Positions 51,548-60,895 of a stretch of DNA of 64,000 nt are shown in pieces. A program made the translations under genes and the position numbers. How positions within the stretch are numbered: position 1 is the stretch's first letter; each line of letters starts with the position of its first letter. Location of the stretch: the NCBI RefSeq assembly GCF_027497355.1, contig NZ_CP114909.1, forward strand, positions 4,235,001-4,299,000, in the 5' to 3' direction. Under the pieces are notes generated by a model. It saw only the letters and a program-made list of their open reading frames with translations. It had not been told where the DNA came from and searched no databases. This DNA is from Micromonospora sp. WMMA1947 (lineage in GTDB: Bacteria; Actinomycetota; Actinomycetes; Mycobacteriales; Micromonosporaceae).

Positions 51548-52507
51548 GTGACCACCGATACGGTCCACGAGACGGAGCACCTGATCGTCGTCGACGCTCC
51601 CGCCGAGCGGGTCTACGCCCTGATCGAGGATGTCGGCACCTGGCCGGAGGTGTTCCCGCCGACCGTGCACGCCGAGTGTCTCGAACGCGACGGCGACACC
51701 GAGCTGATCAGGATCTGGGCGACCGCCAACGGCGTCGCCAAGACGTGGACGTCCCGCCGCCGACACGACCCCGACCGCCTGAGCGTGTCGTTCCGGCAGG
51801 AGCGGTCGCAGCATCCGGTCGGCGGCATGGGCGGGGCGTGGGTGATCGAGCCGATCACCGACGCCACCTGCCGGGTACGGCTGCTGCACGACTTCTTCCC
51901 GGCCAGCGACGAGCCCGCCGACCTCGAGTGGATCAAGCAGGCGGTGGACCGCAACAGCGCGTCGGAGCTGCAGGCGCTGAAGTCCAGCGCCGAGCCGGCG
52001 GAGCCGGGCCAGTGCTTCACCTTCGCCGACACCGTGACGGTCGAGGGCAGCGCCGAGGACGTCTACGACTTCCTCAACAACGCCCAGCTGTGGCCGCAGC
52101 GGCTCCCGCACGTCGCCCGGGTCTCGCTCGAGGAGGATTCGCCGGGCCTCCAGGTGCTCGAGATGGACACCCGGACCAAGGACGGGTCGGTGCACACGAC
52201 GCGCTCCGTCCGCGTGTGTGAACCCCACCGCAGCATCGTGTACAAGCAGACCGTCACGCCCGCACTGATGACGCTGCACACCGGCCGCTGGCTCATCGAG
52301 CCGCAGGGCGCCGGCCAGGTGGCGGTCACCTCGCGGCACACGGTCCGGATCAACACCGCGCGGATCACCGAGCTCCTGGGCCCGGAGGCCGATCTGGCCA
52401 CGGCGCAGCAGCTGGTCCGCAACGCCCTCAGTGCCAACAGCCTGACGACCCTGCGGGCCGCGAAGGCGTACGCCGAGGGCGGCGGCGGCAGGCACCCGGT
52501 CCCGTGA
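51548..52507 (+). CDS. Polyketide aromatase/cyclase with two START-like domains
   Basis: 319 residues. Two SRPBCC domains, about 5-150 (HLIVVDAPAERVYALIEDVGTWPEVFPPTVHAE) and 160-310 (DTVTVEGSAEDVYDFLNNAQLWPQRLPHVARV), the didomain form of ActVII/BexL-type aromatases that dehydrate and aromatise the first ring after C-9 reduction. GTG with GAGGAGGCAAAC before it. Its stop overlaps the next start (GTGA). Confidence 0.93.
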   Translation: MTTDTVHETEHLIVVDAPAERVYALIEDVGTWPEVFPPTVHAECLERDGDTELIRIWATANGVAKTWTSRRRHDPDRLSVSFRQERSQHPVGGMGGAWVIEPITDATCRVRLLHDFFPASDEPADLEWIKQAVDRNSASELQALKSSAEPAEPGQCFTFADTVTVEGSAEDVYDFLNNAQLWPQRLPHVARVSLEEDSPGLQVLEMDTRTKDGSVHTTRSVRVCEPHRSIVYKQTVTPALMTLHTGRWLIEPQGAGQVAVTSRHTVRINTARITELLGPEADLATAQQLVRNALSANSLTTLRAAKAYAEGGGGRHPVP

Positions 52508-53940
52508 CCGTCTCCCCGGTCGTCGTCGTCGGTGCCGGCCCGGTCGGACTCATGCTGGCCTGCGAACTCGGACGGGCTCGCGTGCCGGTCGTCGTCGTGG
52601 AGCGTCTCGCCACGCCGATGACCGAGTCGCGGGCCAGCCAGCTCTCCACGTTGACCGCGGAGTTGCTGCACGAGCGCGGGTTCGACGAGCTGCTCGACGA
52701 GGCGGTGCACGAGCCGCGCGCGCACTTCGCGGGTCTCGCGTTCGACCTGTCGCAGCTGGACAGCGACTACCGGGGCGGCTGGAAGGTGCCCCAGTACCGG
52801 ACCGAGGCCGTCCTCGGGCGGCAGGCCGAACGCCTCGGCGTGACAGTGCTGCGGGCGCAGGAGCTGACCGGGCTCACCGAGCGGCCGGACCACGTGGTGT
52901 GCCGGCTCCGGGGACCAGACGGTGATCGGACCGTCAGGGCCCGCTTCGTGGTCGGGTGCGACGGGGCGCACAGCACCGTACGCCGGCTGCACGGGTTCCC
53001 GGCGTCGGTCACGCCGGCGACGAAGGAGCTGCTGCGGGCGGACGTGACGGGTGTCCGGATCCGCGACCGCAGGTTCGAGCGGCTGGACGGCGGGTTCGCG
53101 GTGGCGGCGACCCGCGACGGTGTGACACGGGTGATGGTGCACCCGCGCGGCCGGCCGGTGACCCGGCGCAGCGGTCCTCCCGATTTCGGCGAGGTGATCC
53201 GGGCCTGGCGGGACGTCACCGGCGAGGACCTGTCCGGCGGGACCGCCGTCTGGCTCGACGCGTTCGACAACTCCAGAGGCCAGGCCGACGCGTACCGGCG
53301 TGGCCGGGTCCTGCTGGCCGGCGACGCCGCCCACTGGCACATGCCGATCGGCGGTCAGGCTCTCAACGTCGGGCTCCAGGACGCGGTCAACCTGGGCTGG
53401 AAGCTGGCCGCGACAGTGCACGGCCGGGCCGCTCCGGGGCTGCTGGACAGCTACCACGACGAGCGGCACCCCGTCGCGGCGCGCGTGCTCGACCACGTGG
53501 CGGCGCAGGAGATGTTGCTGCTGGGCGGCGCCGAGATCGATCCGCTGCGCGCGGTCCTCGCCGAACTCGTCGCACTCGGCCAGGTCCGCGCCCACCTGGC
53601 GGAGACGGCCGCCAACGTCGGCGACCGTTACGGCCCGCCGACATCGCCGCTGGTGGGGCGGCGGGTGGTGAACCTGCGGCTGCGCACGGACTCGGGACCG
53701 CTTCCGGTGGCGAACCCCGGGCCGGTCGTGGTCCGGCTCGCCCCCGGCCCGGACGCCGTCCGCCGCACTGTTCCCACGGTCCACGCACGTCCCGACAAGG
53801 GTTCCCTTCCGGGAACCACCGCCCTCCTCCTGCGGCCCGACGGCTACATCGCGTGGGCCGGCGACGACGAGGACGGCCTGAACCGGGCGATCGACAAGCT
53901 GCTACTCGCGGAAGGTAGGACGGACAATGCCAGAGTTTGA
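52504..53940 (+). CDS. FAD-dependent monooxygenase D
   Basis: 478 residues. VVVGAGPVGLMLACELGRA, VVGCDGAHSTVRRL and GDAAHWHMPIGGQALNVGLQDAVNLGWKLA are intact. Compared with C and E it lacks a few C-terminal residues and is less similar, so it probably acts on another position. GTG start overlapping the aromatase stop by four bases; its 3' end overlaps the next gene by 14 bases. Confidence 0.9.
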   Translation: MTVSPVVVVGAGPVGLMLACELGRARVPVVVVERLATPMTESRASQLSTLTAELLHERGFDELLDEAVHEPRAHFAGLAFDLSQLDSDYRGGWKVPQYRTEAVLGRQAERLGVTVLRAQELTGLTERPDHVVCRLRGPDGDRTVRARFVVGCDGAHSTVRRLHGFPASVTPATKELLRADVTGVRIRDRRFERLDGGFAVAATRDGVTRVMVHPRGRPVTRRSGPPDFGEVIRAWRDVTGEDLSGGTAVWLDAFDNSRGQADAYRRGRVLLAGDAAHWHMPIGGQALNVGLQDAVNLGWKLAATVHGRAAPGLLDSYHDERHPVAARVLDHVAAQEMLLLGGAEIDPLRAVLAELVALGQVRAHLAETAANVGDRYGPPTSPLVGRRVVNLRLRTDSGPLPVANPGPVVVRLAPGPDAVRRTVPTVHARPDKGSLPGTTALLLRPDGYIAWAGDDEDGLNRAIDKLLLAEGRTDNARV

Positions 53941-55405
53941 CGCGGACGTCATCATCGTGGGGGCCGGCCCCACCGGGCTCATGCTCGCCGGGGAGCTTCG
54001 CCTGGCCGGCGTCGAGGCCCTCGTCCTGGACCGGCTCGCCGAGCCGACGAAGCAGTCCCGTGCGCTCGGCTTCTCGGCGCGCACCATCGAGGAGTTCGAC
54101 CAGCGCGGGCTCCTGCCCCGCTTCGGCGAGCTGCAGACCATCCCCTTCGGTCACTTCGGCGGGCTCCCGCTGGACTACCGCGTCGTCGAGGGCGGCTCGT
54201 ACGGCGCCCGGGGCAAGCCGCAGTCCCTCACCGAGGGCGTGCTGACCGGCTGGGCCGCCGAGCAGGGCGCCGCCGTCCTCCGCAGCCACGACGTGACAGG
54301 TGTGCGGGAGACCGACGACGGCGTCGAGCTGGACGTGGTCACCCCCGAGGGCCGCAAGCAGCTGCGTGCCCGCTACCTGGCCGGGTGCGACGGCGGCCGC
54401 AGCACCGTCCGCAAGCTGGTCGGCGTGGACTTCCCCGGCACCGACGCCACGATCGAGATGTGGTTCGCCGACGTGGCCGGCTGTGAACTGCGGCCCCGTT
54501 TCTCCGGCGAGCGGGTGCCGGGCGGGATGGTCATGGTGCTGCCGCTGGGCCCGGGGGTCAACCGCGTCGTCGTCTACGAGCGCGGCATGACCCGGCAGGG
54601 CGACGGCGCCCCGAGCTTCGCCGAGGTCGCCGCCGCGTGGAACCGGCTGACCGGCGAGGACATCAGCGGCGGGAAGCCGTTGTGGACGAGCTGGACGACC
54701 GACGCGAGCCGGCAGGCGGCGGAGTACCGGCGCGGACGTGTGTTCCTGCTCGGCGACGCCGCCCACATCCACCTGCCGGTGGGCGCGCAGGGGATGAGCG
54801 CGGGGGTCGGCGACGCCGTGAACCTCGGATGGAAGCTGGGCGCCGTGATCAACGGTCACGCCCCGGACGACCTGCTGGACACCTACCACGACGAGCGGCA
54901 CCCGGTGGGCGCCCGGATCCTGACCAACACCCTCGCGCAGCGCATCCTGTACCTGGGCGGCGACGAGATGGACCCGATGCGGGCCGTCATGACGGAGCTG
55001 CTCGCGTACGAGGAGGTCCAGAAGCTGCTGGTGGGCATGGTCACCGGCCTGGACATCCGCTACGACGTCGGAGCGGGCAGCCACCCGCTGCTCGGCCGGC
55101 GGCTGCCCGACGTCGAGCTCACCGGCGACTTCGGCCCTTCCGGCACGACGCGCGCGTTCGAACTCCTGCACTCCGGCCGGGCCGTCGTCCTGGACCTGGC
55201 CGACGACGCGAAGCTGCGCGCCGCGGCCGAGCCGTGGAAGGACCGGGTCGACGTGGTGACCCCGGCGTCGCGGCCGTCCGGCGCGCTGGCCGACGTCGAC
55301 GCCGTGCTGGTCCGCCCGGACGGCTATGTCGCGTGGGTCCGTCCCGACGCGGCGGACGGCACCGAGCTGCCCGACGCCCTGGCCCGGTGGTTCGGCCGAG
55401 CCTAG
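53927..55405 (+). CDS. FAD-dependent monooxygenase E
   Basis: 492 residues. VIIVGAGPTGLMLAGELRLAG, LAGCDGGRSTVRKL and GDAAHIHLPVGAQGMSAGVGDAVNLGWKLG; GAQG and GVGD deviate slightly from GGQG and GxQD. Closest within the window to monooxygenase C, suggesting an internal duplication. GGAAGG before the ATG, 14-base overlap with the previous gene. Confidence 0.9.
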   Translation: MPEFDADVIIVGAGPTGLMLAGELRLAGVEALVLDRLAEPTKQSRALGFSARTIEEFDQRGLLPRFGELQTIPFGHFGGLPLDYRVVEGGSYGARGKPQSLTEGVLTGWAAEQGAAVLRSHDVTGVRETDDGVELDVVTPEGRKQLRARYLAGCDGGRSTVRKLVGVDFPGTDATIEMWFADVAGCELRPRFSGERVPGGMVMVLPLGPGVNRVVVYERGMTRQGDGAPSFAEVAAAWNRLTGEDISGGKPLWTSWTTDASRQAAEYRRGRVFLLGDAAHIHLPVGAQGMSAGVGDAVNLGWKLGAVINGHAPDDLLDTYHDERHPVGARILTNTLAQRILYLGGDEMDPMRAVMTELLAYEEVQKLLVGMVTGLDIRYDVGAGSHPLLGRRLPDVELTGDFGPSGTTRAFELLHSGRAVVLDLADDAKLRAAAEPWKDRVDVVTPASRPSGALADVDAVLVRPDGYVAWVRPDAADGTELPDALARWFGRA

Positions 55406-55461
55406 CCCTCTCGCGGCGGGCGCCGCCGCGATCACGTCCATCAGAGGATGCGAGGAGAAGC

Positions 55462-56205
55462 ATGCCCTTCATCGACCCCGAGAACGGCTACCTGACGGTC
55501 ATCAACCTGTTCAAGACCGACACCCCGGAGCGTGTGCACCGGCTCGTCGGCGAGATGCGGGCGATCGTCGACGTCGCCGACTACCCCGGCTGGATCTCGA
55601 GCACCGTGCACCAGGGGCAGGAGCGGCCCGGCACCGCCAACTTCATCCAGTGGCGAGGCAACCAGGACCTGGAGTCGCGGTACGCCGGCGACGAGTTCAA
55701 GCACCGGACGGTTCCGGTGTTCCACGAGATCGCCACGTACATCCGGCTGATGCAGACGGAGGTCGAGCTGAGTCAGCGCCACCCGGCACTGGGTGACGTC
55801 ACGGAGATCTCACCGGACCGCGACGACTACACGGTCATCGAGATCCTCGGGGTGGCGCCCGCCGACCAGAGTGAGCTGATCCGCGTCCAGGGCGCCATGC
55901 ACGAGTGGCTGGTGGACGTGCCGGGATACCGCTCCCAGACCGTCCTGCGCGGCATCCGGTCGCGCGGCGTCGGCGGCACCGACGGGGGTCTGACGGCCGT
56001 GGGCCAGGAGAAGGACTTCGTGGTGGTCTACTCGCAGTGGGACGGCAAGGAGTCCTACGACGCGTTCCGCGCCCTGCCCTCGGCGGATCAGCCCGCCGCG
56101 CGCCGCGCGTCGCTGGACAAGCGGGACTCGCTGGCGACCTCCGCCGAGTGGAACACCTACCGCGTCGTGCACTCCCGGTCCGCGGCGCAGACCACGCCCG
56201 CCTGA
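55462..56205 (+). CDS. Two-domain ABM oxygenase (AlpJ/JadG/GilOII-like ring-opening oxygenase)
   Basis: 247 residues with two antibiotic-biosynthesis-monooxygenase (dimeric alpha-beta barrel) domains, about 8-105 (TVINLFKTDTPERVHRLVGEMRAIVDVADYPGWISSTVHQ) and 120-235 (TVIEILGVAPADQSELIRVQGAMHEWLVDVPGYRSQTVLR). The fused form is that of AlpJ/JadG/GilOII enzymes, which cleave ring B of dehydrorabelomycin before contraction to a benzofluorene. This fits the hydrazine genes nearby. AGGAGAAGC precedes the ATG. Last gene of the rightward operon; a hairpin follows. Confidence 0.9.
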   Translation: MPFIDPENGYLTVINLFKTDTPERVHRLVGEMRAIVDVADYPGWISSTVHQGQERPGTANFIQWRGNQDLESRYAGDEFKHRTVPVFHEIATYIRLMQTEVELSQRHPALGDVTEISPDRDDYTVIEILGVAPADQSELIRVQGAMHEWLVDVPGYRSQTVLRGIRSRGVGGTDGGLTAVGQEKDFVVVYSQWDGKESYDAFRALPSADQPAARRASLDKRDSLATSAEWNTYRVVHSRSAAQTTPA

Positions 56206-56224
56206 CCCGGTCCACACACCGCCG

Positions 56225-56254
56225 GCGGCCCCTGGCGTTCTCGCCAGGGGCCGC
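56225..56254. terminator. Bidirectional hairpin terminator
   Basis: 13-bp perfect stem GCGGCCCCTGGCG with TTCT loop between the convergent ABM oxygenase and 629-residue protein genes. Confidence 0.85.
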
Positions 56255-56273
56255 TGACGGTTGCGGTGTCGTC

Positions 56274-58163
56274 CTATCGTGCGGTGATCGTCTCCCAGTG
56301 CCACCGGCTGTCGAACGCGGTGACGTCGAGGCCGGCGCCGTCGGCGACCAGCCGGGCGGCGCTGGTCGTCGCCCGGGCGATGAAGCCCGACGTGCGATGC
56401 GTGGCCAGCAGGTCCTGCTCGTCGAACGGCTTCCCTTCGCTGCGCAGCAGGCGCAGGTCGACGAAGCCGGTGAAGGTACGTCCCAGCACGACGACGGGCT
56501 GTGGACTGCGGATGCTGAAGCGCACCTTGGCGGCGACGTGGCCGTGATGGTGCTGATCGGAGTGGTAGGCGATGTCCGGCATCGTGGGCGGCACGAAGTA
56601 GTCCCGGTCCACCACCGCCGGCACCTTCGGCAGGTTGCCGACCAGGAAGTGCCACGAGTTGTACTGCATGCGCGCGGCGATGGACCACGCGGTGTCGGCC
56701 AGGTGGGCGGGGGAGTCCCCGAAGTACCGGCGGGCCTGCGGCGTGGGAACCACGCAGCAGAAGAAGTGCGGGATGTCCCACGCCGTGATCGTGGACCAGC
56801 TCTCCTCCCGGAGTGACGCGACGAGCCGGGTCAGCGAGCGCATGCCGCGGCTCATCGCGAAGTCGGCGTCGAACACCGTGGTCGCCGCGCACACCGTCTC
56901 GTACACCAGGGACTCCAGCCCCGTGCCGAAGTCGCCGTGCGGCTCGACCAGCCAGCCGGGTGACGCGTCGATGCCGGCACCGAGTTCCCCGAGTGTCGCT
57001 CCGGAGACGGGGAGCCGGTCACGCAGGCGGGCGCAGAGGTCCGCCTCGGCTCGTTCCACCCTGGCGGTGGCGGGTCCGGCGATCCGCTCGACCTTGTGCA
57101 TCAACGGTCCGTGGATCTCCCGGTAGAGCTGAACCCGCCCGGCGATCTCGCGTCGGCGCCGCGCGACCGCCACCGCGAGCGCGTCGAGGGCCGCCACCCC
57201 GGCCGACGCGGCGGCCGGCACCGGGTCCCCGCCGGGGACCGCGTTGTACGCGACCCGCGTGCGTTCCAGGAGGTGGGCCACGTGGTCGAGCGTCAGCTGG
57301 GTGCCGTTGGCCTCCTCGATCCGGCCGTACCCGGCCGACCGGACCAGCAGCGTGAGGCAGACCACCATCAGGACATCGCTGTCCGACCACAGCTCCAGCG
57401 GTACGGCGACCAGGCTGCTCAACGCGCAGTCGGGGTGCCCGGGCCACAGCGTCTTGCCGGTCAGGGTGTTGTGGTCGCGGAAGTTGGTGTACTGCCGGTC
57501 GCCGCAGTAGAACACCACCGGCGCGGTCCGGCGGACCGCCTCGGTGAGCTCCTCCAGCACCTTCTCCCGGCCGTCCGGGCCGGCGTCGGCCAGCCAGCGG
57601 CGGCAGTCGGCGACCGAGTCGCGCAGGCGCTCGTCGGCTTCGGCGAGCCGCGTCCGGTAGTCCGCCAGGTCCTGCGCGGACCAGGGTACGCGCAGCACAC
57701 CGCCGACGAGGTCGTCGGTACTGGTGAGCGGACCCCTCGACGGCACCCGGACGACCACCCGGCCGCCCGTGGTCAGCCCGACCTCGCCGAGGAAGGCCGC
57801 CTCGCTGCCACCGGCCGGCTGCGGCGCCACGCCGCCGCCGTCGTCGCGCCACGAGCGGCCGAACAGGATCCGCAGCGCGCACTCCTCTGCGGCGGGCAGG
57901 GCCCGGAGCTGGATGTCCGCCGGGACGTGCCCGTCGAGGGTGAGCAGCGTGTCCAGGGCCGCCGCCAGGTCCGGTTCGGTGGCCGCGCGCTGCCAGACCC
58001 GCTTCAGCAGACCGGGAAAACCGGCGTCCCCGGCGACCGGATAGTCGGGCCGGGCCGCGGCTCCGGCCTGCCGCCCGAGCCGGCTGGGCCGGCGGCTCTG
58101 CCGTGCCTTGGCCAGAGCGGCTCTGCGGGAGAGCCCGCTATCGGGCTCGACCGGCAAGGTCAT
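56274..58163 (-). CDS. 629-residue protein of unknown function in the hydrazine operon
   Basis: I do not recognise a family with confidence. It is soluble, without signal or membrane segment. Visible features are a basic N-terminus (ARQSRRPSRLGRQ), a central block YCGDRQYTNFRDHNTLTGKTLWPGH, a helical region with VAVARRRREIAGRVQLYREIHGPL, a Cys-Cys pair in HFFCCVVP, and a His-rich segment HSDQHHHGH near residue 530 that could bind metal. The size is like choline/carnitine acyltransferases but I cannot find their motifs. It overlaps the ferredoxin gene by 26 bases, so the two are co-translated. GGAGGGGC precedes the ATG. Confidence 0.8.
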   Translation of the reverse strand: MTLPVEPDSGLSRRAALAKARQSRRPSRLGRQAGAAARPDYPVAGDAGFPGLLKRVWQRAATEPDLAAALDTLLTLDGHVPADIQLRALPAAEECALRILFGRSWRDDGGGVAPQPAGGSEAAFLGEVGLTTGGRVVVRVPSRGPLTSTDDLVGGVLRVPWSAQDLADYRTRLAEADERLRDSVADCRRWLADAGPDGREKVLEELTEAVRRTAPVVFYCGDRQYTNFRDHNTLTGKTLWPGHPDCALSSLVAVPLELWSDSDVLMVVCLTLLVRSAGYGRIEEANGTQLTLDHVAHLLERTRVAYNAVPGGDPVPAAASAGVAALDALAVAVARRRREIAGRVQLYREIHGPLMHKVERIAGPATARVERAEADLCARLRDRLPVSGATLGELGAGIDASPGWLVEPHGDFGTGLESLVYETVCAATTVFDADFAMSRGMRSLTRLVASLREESWSTITAWDIPHFFCCVVPTPQARRYFGDSPAHLADTAWSIAARMQYNSWHFLVGNLPKVPAVVDRDYFVPPTMPDIAYHSDQHHHGHVAAKVRFSIRSPQPVVVLGRTFTGFVDLRLLRSEGKPFDEQDLLATHRTSGFIARATTSAARLVADGAGLDVTAFDSRWHWETITAR

Positions 58164-58494
58164 GCTGCCCCTCCGCGGTGAGGTCGATGTGGTTCCAGAG
58201 GCTGTCGTCGGTGGCCGTCCACTGCTCGTCCACATAGATGCAGTCGACCGGGCAGACCATCACGCACACCGGGCACCCGGAGCACAGCTCCGGGATGATC
58301 ACGACGTCCAGCCCCCGGTCGAAGATCGCCCCGAACTCGGGCGGGCAGCTGCGCAGGCACGTGTCGCACGTGATGCACTCGGAAGCCTCGATGCGGCGTG
58401 GCGGCTTCTTCCAGTCCTCGTTCCTGGTCCGCTGGGCGATCCGGGCGGCGCGCGCGGCGTCCGCTCCGGCAGCGGTCTCCTTTGCCCACGGCAT
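58138..58494 (-). CDS. Two-cluster ferredoxin
   Basis: 118 residues with two [4Fe-4S] patterns: CITCDTCLRSCPP (about 40-52) and CSGCPVCVMVCPVDC (about 71-85). The first cluster loop is followed by a long insertion (EFGAIFDRGLDVVIIPEL), as in ferredoxins encoded with oxidoreductases. Partner probably the DUF3050 oxygenase-like protein upstream or the 629-residue protein downstream, with which it overlaps. Confidence 0.92.
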   Translation of the reverse strand: MPWAKETAAGADAARAARIAQRTRNEDWKKPPRRIEASECITCDTCLRSCPPEFGAIFDRGLDVVIIPELCSGCPVCVMVCPVDCIYVDEQWTATDDSLWNHIDLTAEGQHDLAGRAR

Positions 58495-58568
58495 GTCCTG
58501 TCCTCACCTCGTCTTCCTGGTGTCACCCGGGCACGCCGGCGGCCGCCCGGTACGAAGCGCACGGCCGA

Positions 58569-59363
58569 TCAGCGGGAGCGCTCGGAGATCTCCGCGAGGA
58601 TGCCGTCCCAGAGCCGGACCCGGGCCGCCAGCGCGGTGTTGATGGTGTCCTCGCACTGCTCCCACTTGCCGTTGTCGTCCCCGCACAGGTCGGCGAGCAT
58701 CTGCATCGCCATCGGCGTGTGCTCCTCGCTGTCCACCTGGATGTGCCGCCGCAGGTAGTCGACGAAGGTGGAGAGCACGCCGACGCCGGCGTCGAGCGCG
58801 GCCACCTGGTCGAACATGTCGGGAATCAGGTCCTCGCGGCCGAACGCGAACGCGGCGGCCTGACAGTGCACGGGCGCGCCCTCGATGATCGTCCAGGTCG
58901 TACCGATGAACTCGGCCGAAGGCCCGGGCACGCCGGCCTTCTGGGCGGCGGCCCGCACCGGCTCGCCGGCGCGCAGCAGACCGATGAACTCGTCGATCCG
59001 GGTGGTGTCGGCGCCCGCCTGACGCATGCCGTTGACGTACAGCTCGAAGTGGCTGATGAAGCCGTCGCCGAGTTCGTCGCTCTCCTCGACGAGGGTGATG
59101 TCGTTGATGAGCCGGCTGCTGCCGGGATGCCCGGACGGCACCCAGGGCACCTCGACGCAGGTGAGCTGCCGCTGCAGCGACTTGAGCAGGGACATGAAGT
59201 CCCAGACCGCGAAGACGTGGTGCTCCATGAAGGTGACCACCGCGTCGACGGTGTTCAGCTGACCGTAGAGTGGGTGCCCGATCACCTTCTGCCGGGCGGG
59301 CTCGACGGCGTCCTTGAGCTTGTCGATGGCGGGGGTGGACCCTCCCCAGTCGTACCGTGACAT
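58569..59363 (-). CDS. DUF3050 heme-oxygenase-like (HDO superfamily) protein
   Basis: 264 residues, helical. Candidate diiron ligands are arranged as in HDO proteins: ExH in [13 protein letters not shown] (about 46-58), [17 protein letters not shown] (about 92-108), and [17 protein letters not shown] (about 217-233), giving E, H, E, H, D, H. HDO diiron enzymes such as SznF and RohS oxidise nitrogen and can lead to N-N bonds, so a role in hydrazine or diazo formation is plausible. AAGGAGAACGG precedes the ATG. Between the glutamine-synthetase-like and ferredoxin genes. Confidence 0.83.
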   Translation of the reverse strand: MSRYDWGGSTPAIDKLKDAVEPARQKVIGHPLYGQLNTVDAVVTFMEHHVFAVWDFMSLLKSLQRQLTCVEVPWVPSGHPGSSRLINDITLVEESDELGDGFISHFELYVNGMRQAGADTTRIDEFIGLLRAGEPVRAAAQKAGVPGPSAEFIGTTWTIIEGAPVHCQAAAFAFGREDLIPDMFDQVAALDAGVGVLSTFVDYLRRHIQVDSEEHTPMAMQMLADLCGDDNGKWEQCEDTINTALAARVRLWDGILAEISERSR

Positions 59364-59399
59364 GACCGTTCTCCTTTCGAGCGGGTGGGGCCGGCGTGG

Positions 59400-60893
59400 T
59401 CAGAAGACACCGAAGTACTCGCGGTGCTCCCATTCGGTGACGTGGTCGGCGGGCGGGTGTTCCGTCGCGCACCAGGCGCGGAAGCGGGACGCCTCGCTCT
59501 CCTTGAGCTTCGTCAGACAGGTCTTCAGCGGCGTGCCGAGCAGCTCCTCGGCTCGGCTGCTCGCCCGGAACGCGTCGATCGCCTCGTCCAGCGACGTCGG
59601 CAGCCCGTCGGCCTCACCGCCGCCCGGGGCGGCGCCGGCGTCCAGCCCGGCCAGGCCCGCGTACAGCTGCGAGGCGATGACCAGGTACGGATTCGCGCAC
59701 GGTTCCCCGACCCGGTTCTCGACGTGCGTCGAACTGCCGCCGCTCAGCACCCGGACCATGGCGCTGCGGTCCTCCTCGCGCCAGTCGGCGGCGGTGGGGG
59801 AGAGCGTGAACCGCGGCGCCAGCCGGTGGTAGCCGTTCACGGTCGGGACGGACAGCAGGCACAGCTCCCGCGCGTGGGCCAGCAGGCCCTGCACGTAGGC
59901 CTCGCCCGCGGGGGAGAGCGGACCCGCCGTGCCGGCGTCCGGCGCGAACAGGTTGCGGCTCGTCGCCGTGCTCGTCACCGACTGGTGCAGGTGCCAGCCG
60001 CTCGGGTCGAACCCGTCCAGCCGGGGCAGCGTCATGAACGACGCGTGGTAGCCGCGGCGCCTGCACTCCTGCTTGATCTGGGTGCGGAACAGCAGCATCG
60101 CGTCCGCCGCGTCCAGCGCCAGCATCGGGTCGAACGTCGTCTCGAGCTGCCCCGGACCGGACTCGTGCTCGATCGTGCGCAGCGGCAGGCCGAGTGCCAT
60201 GAGCATCGCGGCCAACGGGTCGGCGACGTCGGCCACCGCGTCGTAGTAGCTGTCGAGGTTGAACTGGTACCCGGGGTTGACGGCCTCCACCGAAGGGGCC
60301 GGGCCCTGCCGGCCGAATCCGTTGCCCTCGTTGCCCACCGGCCCGGCGGTCCGGCGCGTCAGGTACCACTCGACCTCGAGCCCGATCACCGGCACGAGGT
60401 GCCGGTCGGCGTACGTGGCACACACCCGGCGCAGGACCTCGCGGGACGCCAGCGGGTGCGGCGTGCCGTCGCGCAGGTATTCGTTGCCGAGGACCCAGGC
60501 GGTCCGTTGCTCGCGCACCGGCAGCACCTGGAACGTGCGCGGATCCGGGACCAGCACGAAGTCGCCCGCGCCGAGCAGCTCGCCGACGCCGACGCCGGAG
60601 TCGGCGAGGAAGTCCACGGCGACGGCATGGCCGGTGTCGAAGAGGAACGGTCCCGGACTGAAGTCCATGCCGTTGCGCAGCACCGTGCGGAAGACGTTTA
60701 CCGGTACGGTCTTGGACCGGGCCAGGCCGTGCGGGTCGCAGAAGACGACCCGGACGAGATCCACGTCGTCGAGCTGCGCCTCGACCTTCTCGGCCGCGGC
60801 AGCCTGCTCGTCGTCCCACAGGCCGAACTCGGTCACGAACGAGGGGCGCCCGACGCCGCTGCCGTCGCCGAGCAGGGACCATCGCCTGGACAT
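59400..60893 (-). CDS. Glutamine-synthetase-like ligase (candidate gamma-glutamylhydrazide synthetase)
   Basis: 497 residues. All family motifs are recognisable: LEVEWYLT, ESGPGQLETTF, GWHLHQSV (for GMHxHxS), HRLAPRFTLSP, DRSAMVRV (Asp for the usual Asn of NRS) and HVENRVGEPCANPYLVIA. In fosfazinomycin and kinamycin pathways a homologue (FzmN type) joins hydrazine to glutamate. GGAGG is nine bases before this ATG; an ATG six bases upstream overlaps the amidase stop (ATGA) but is only three bases from GGAGG. Confidence 0.9.
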   Translation of the reverse strand: MSRRWSLLGDGSGVGRPSFVTEFGLWDDEQAAAAEKVEAQLDDVDLVRVVFCDPHGLARSKTVPVNVFRTVLRNGMDFSPGPFLFDTGHAVAVDFLADSGVGVGELLGAGDFVLVPDPRTFQVLPVREQRTAWVLGNEYLRDGTPHPLASREVLRRVCATYADRHLVPVIGLEVEWYLTRRTAGPVGNEGNGFGRQGPAPSVEAVNPGYQFNLDSYYDAVADVADPLAAMLMALGLPLRTIEHESGPGQLETTFDPMLALDAADAMLLFRTQIKQECRRRGYHASFMTLPRLDGFDPSGWHLHQSVTSTATSRNLFAPDAGTAGPLSPAGEAYVQGLLAHARELCLLSVPTVNGYHRLAPRFTLSPTAADWREEDRSAMVRVLSGGSSTHVENRVGEPCANPYLVIASQLYAGLAGLDAGAAPGGGEADGLPTSLDEAIDAFRASSRAEELLGTPLKTCLTKLKESEASRFRAWCATEHPPADHVTEWEHREYFGVF

Positions 60894-60895
60894 CG

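Noticed and set aside
59400..60893. Primary nitrogen-assimilation glutamine synthetase
   Set aside because: Sequence differs at NRS (DRS) and other motifs, and the gene is coupled to an amidase within the cluster; glnA-II/glnE context is absent.
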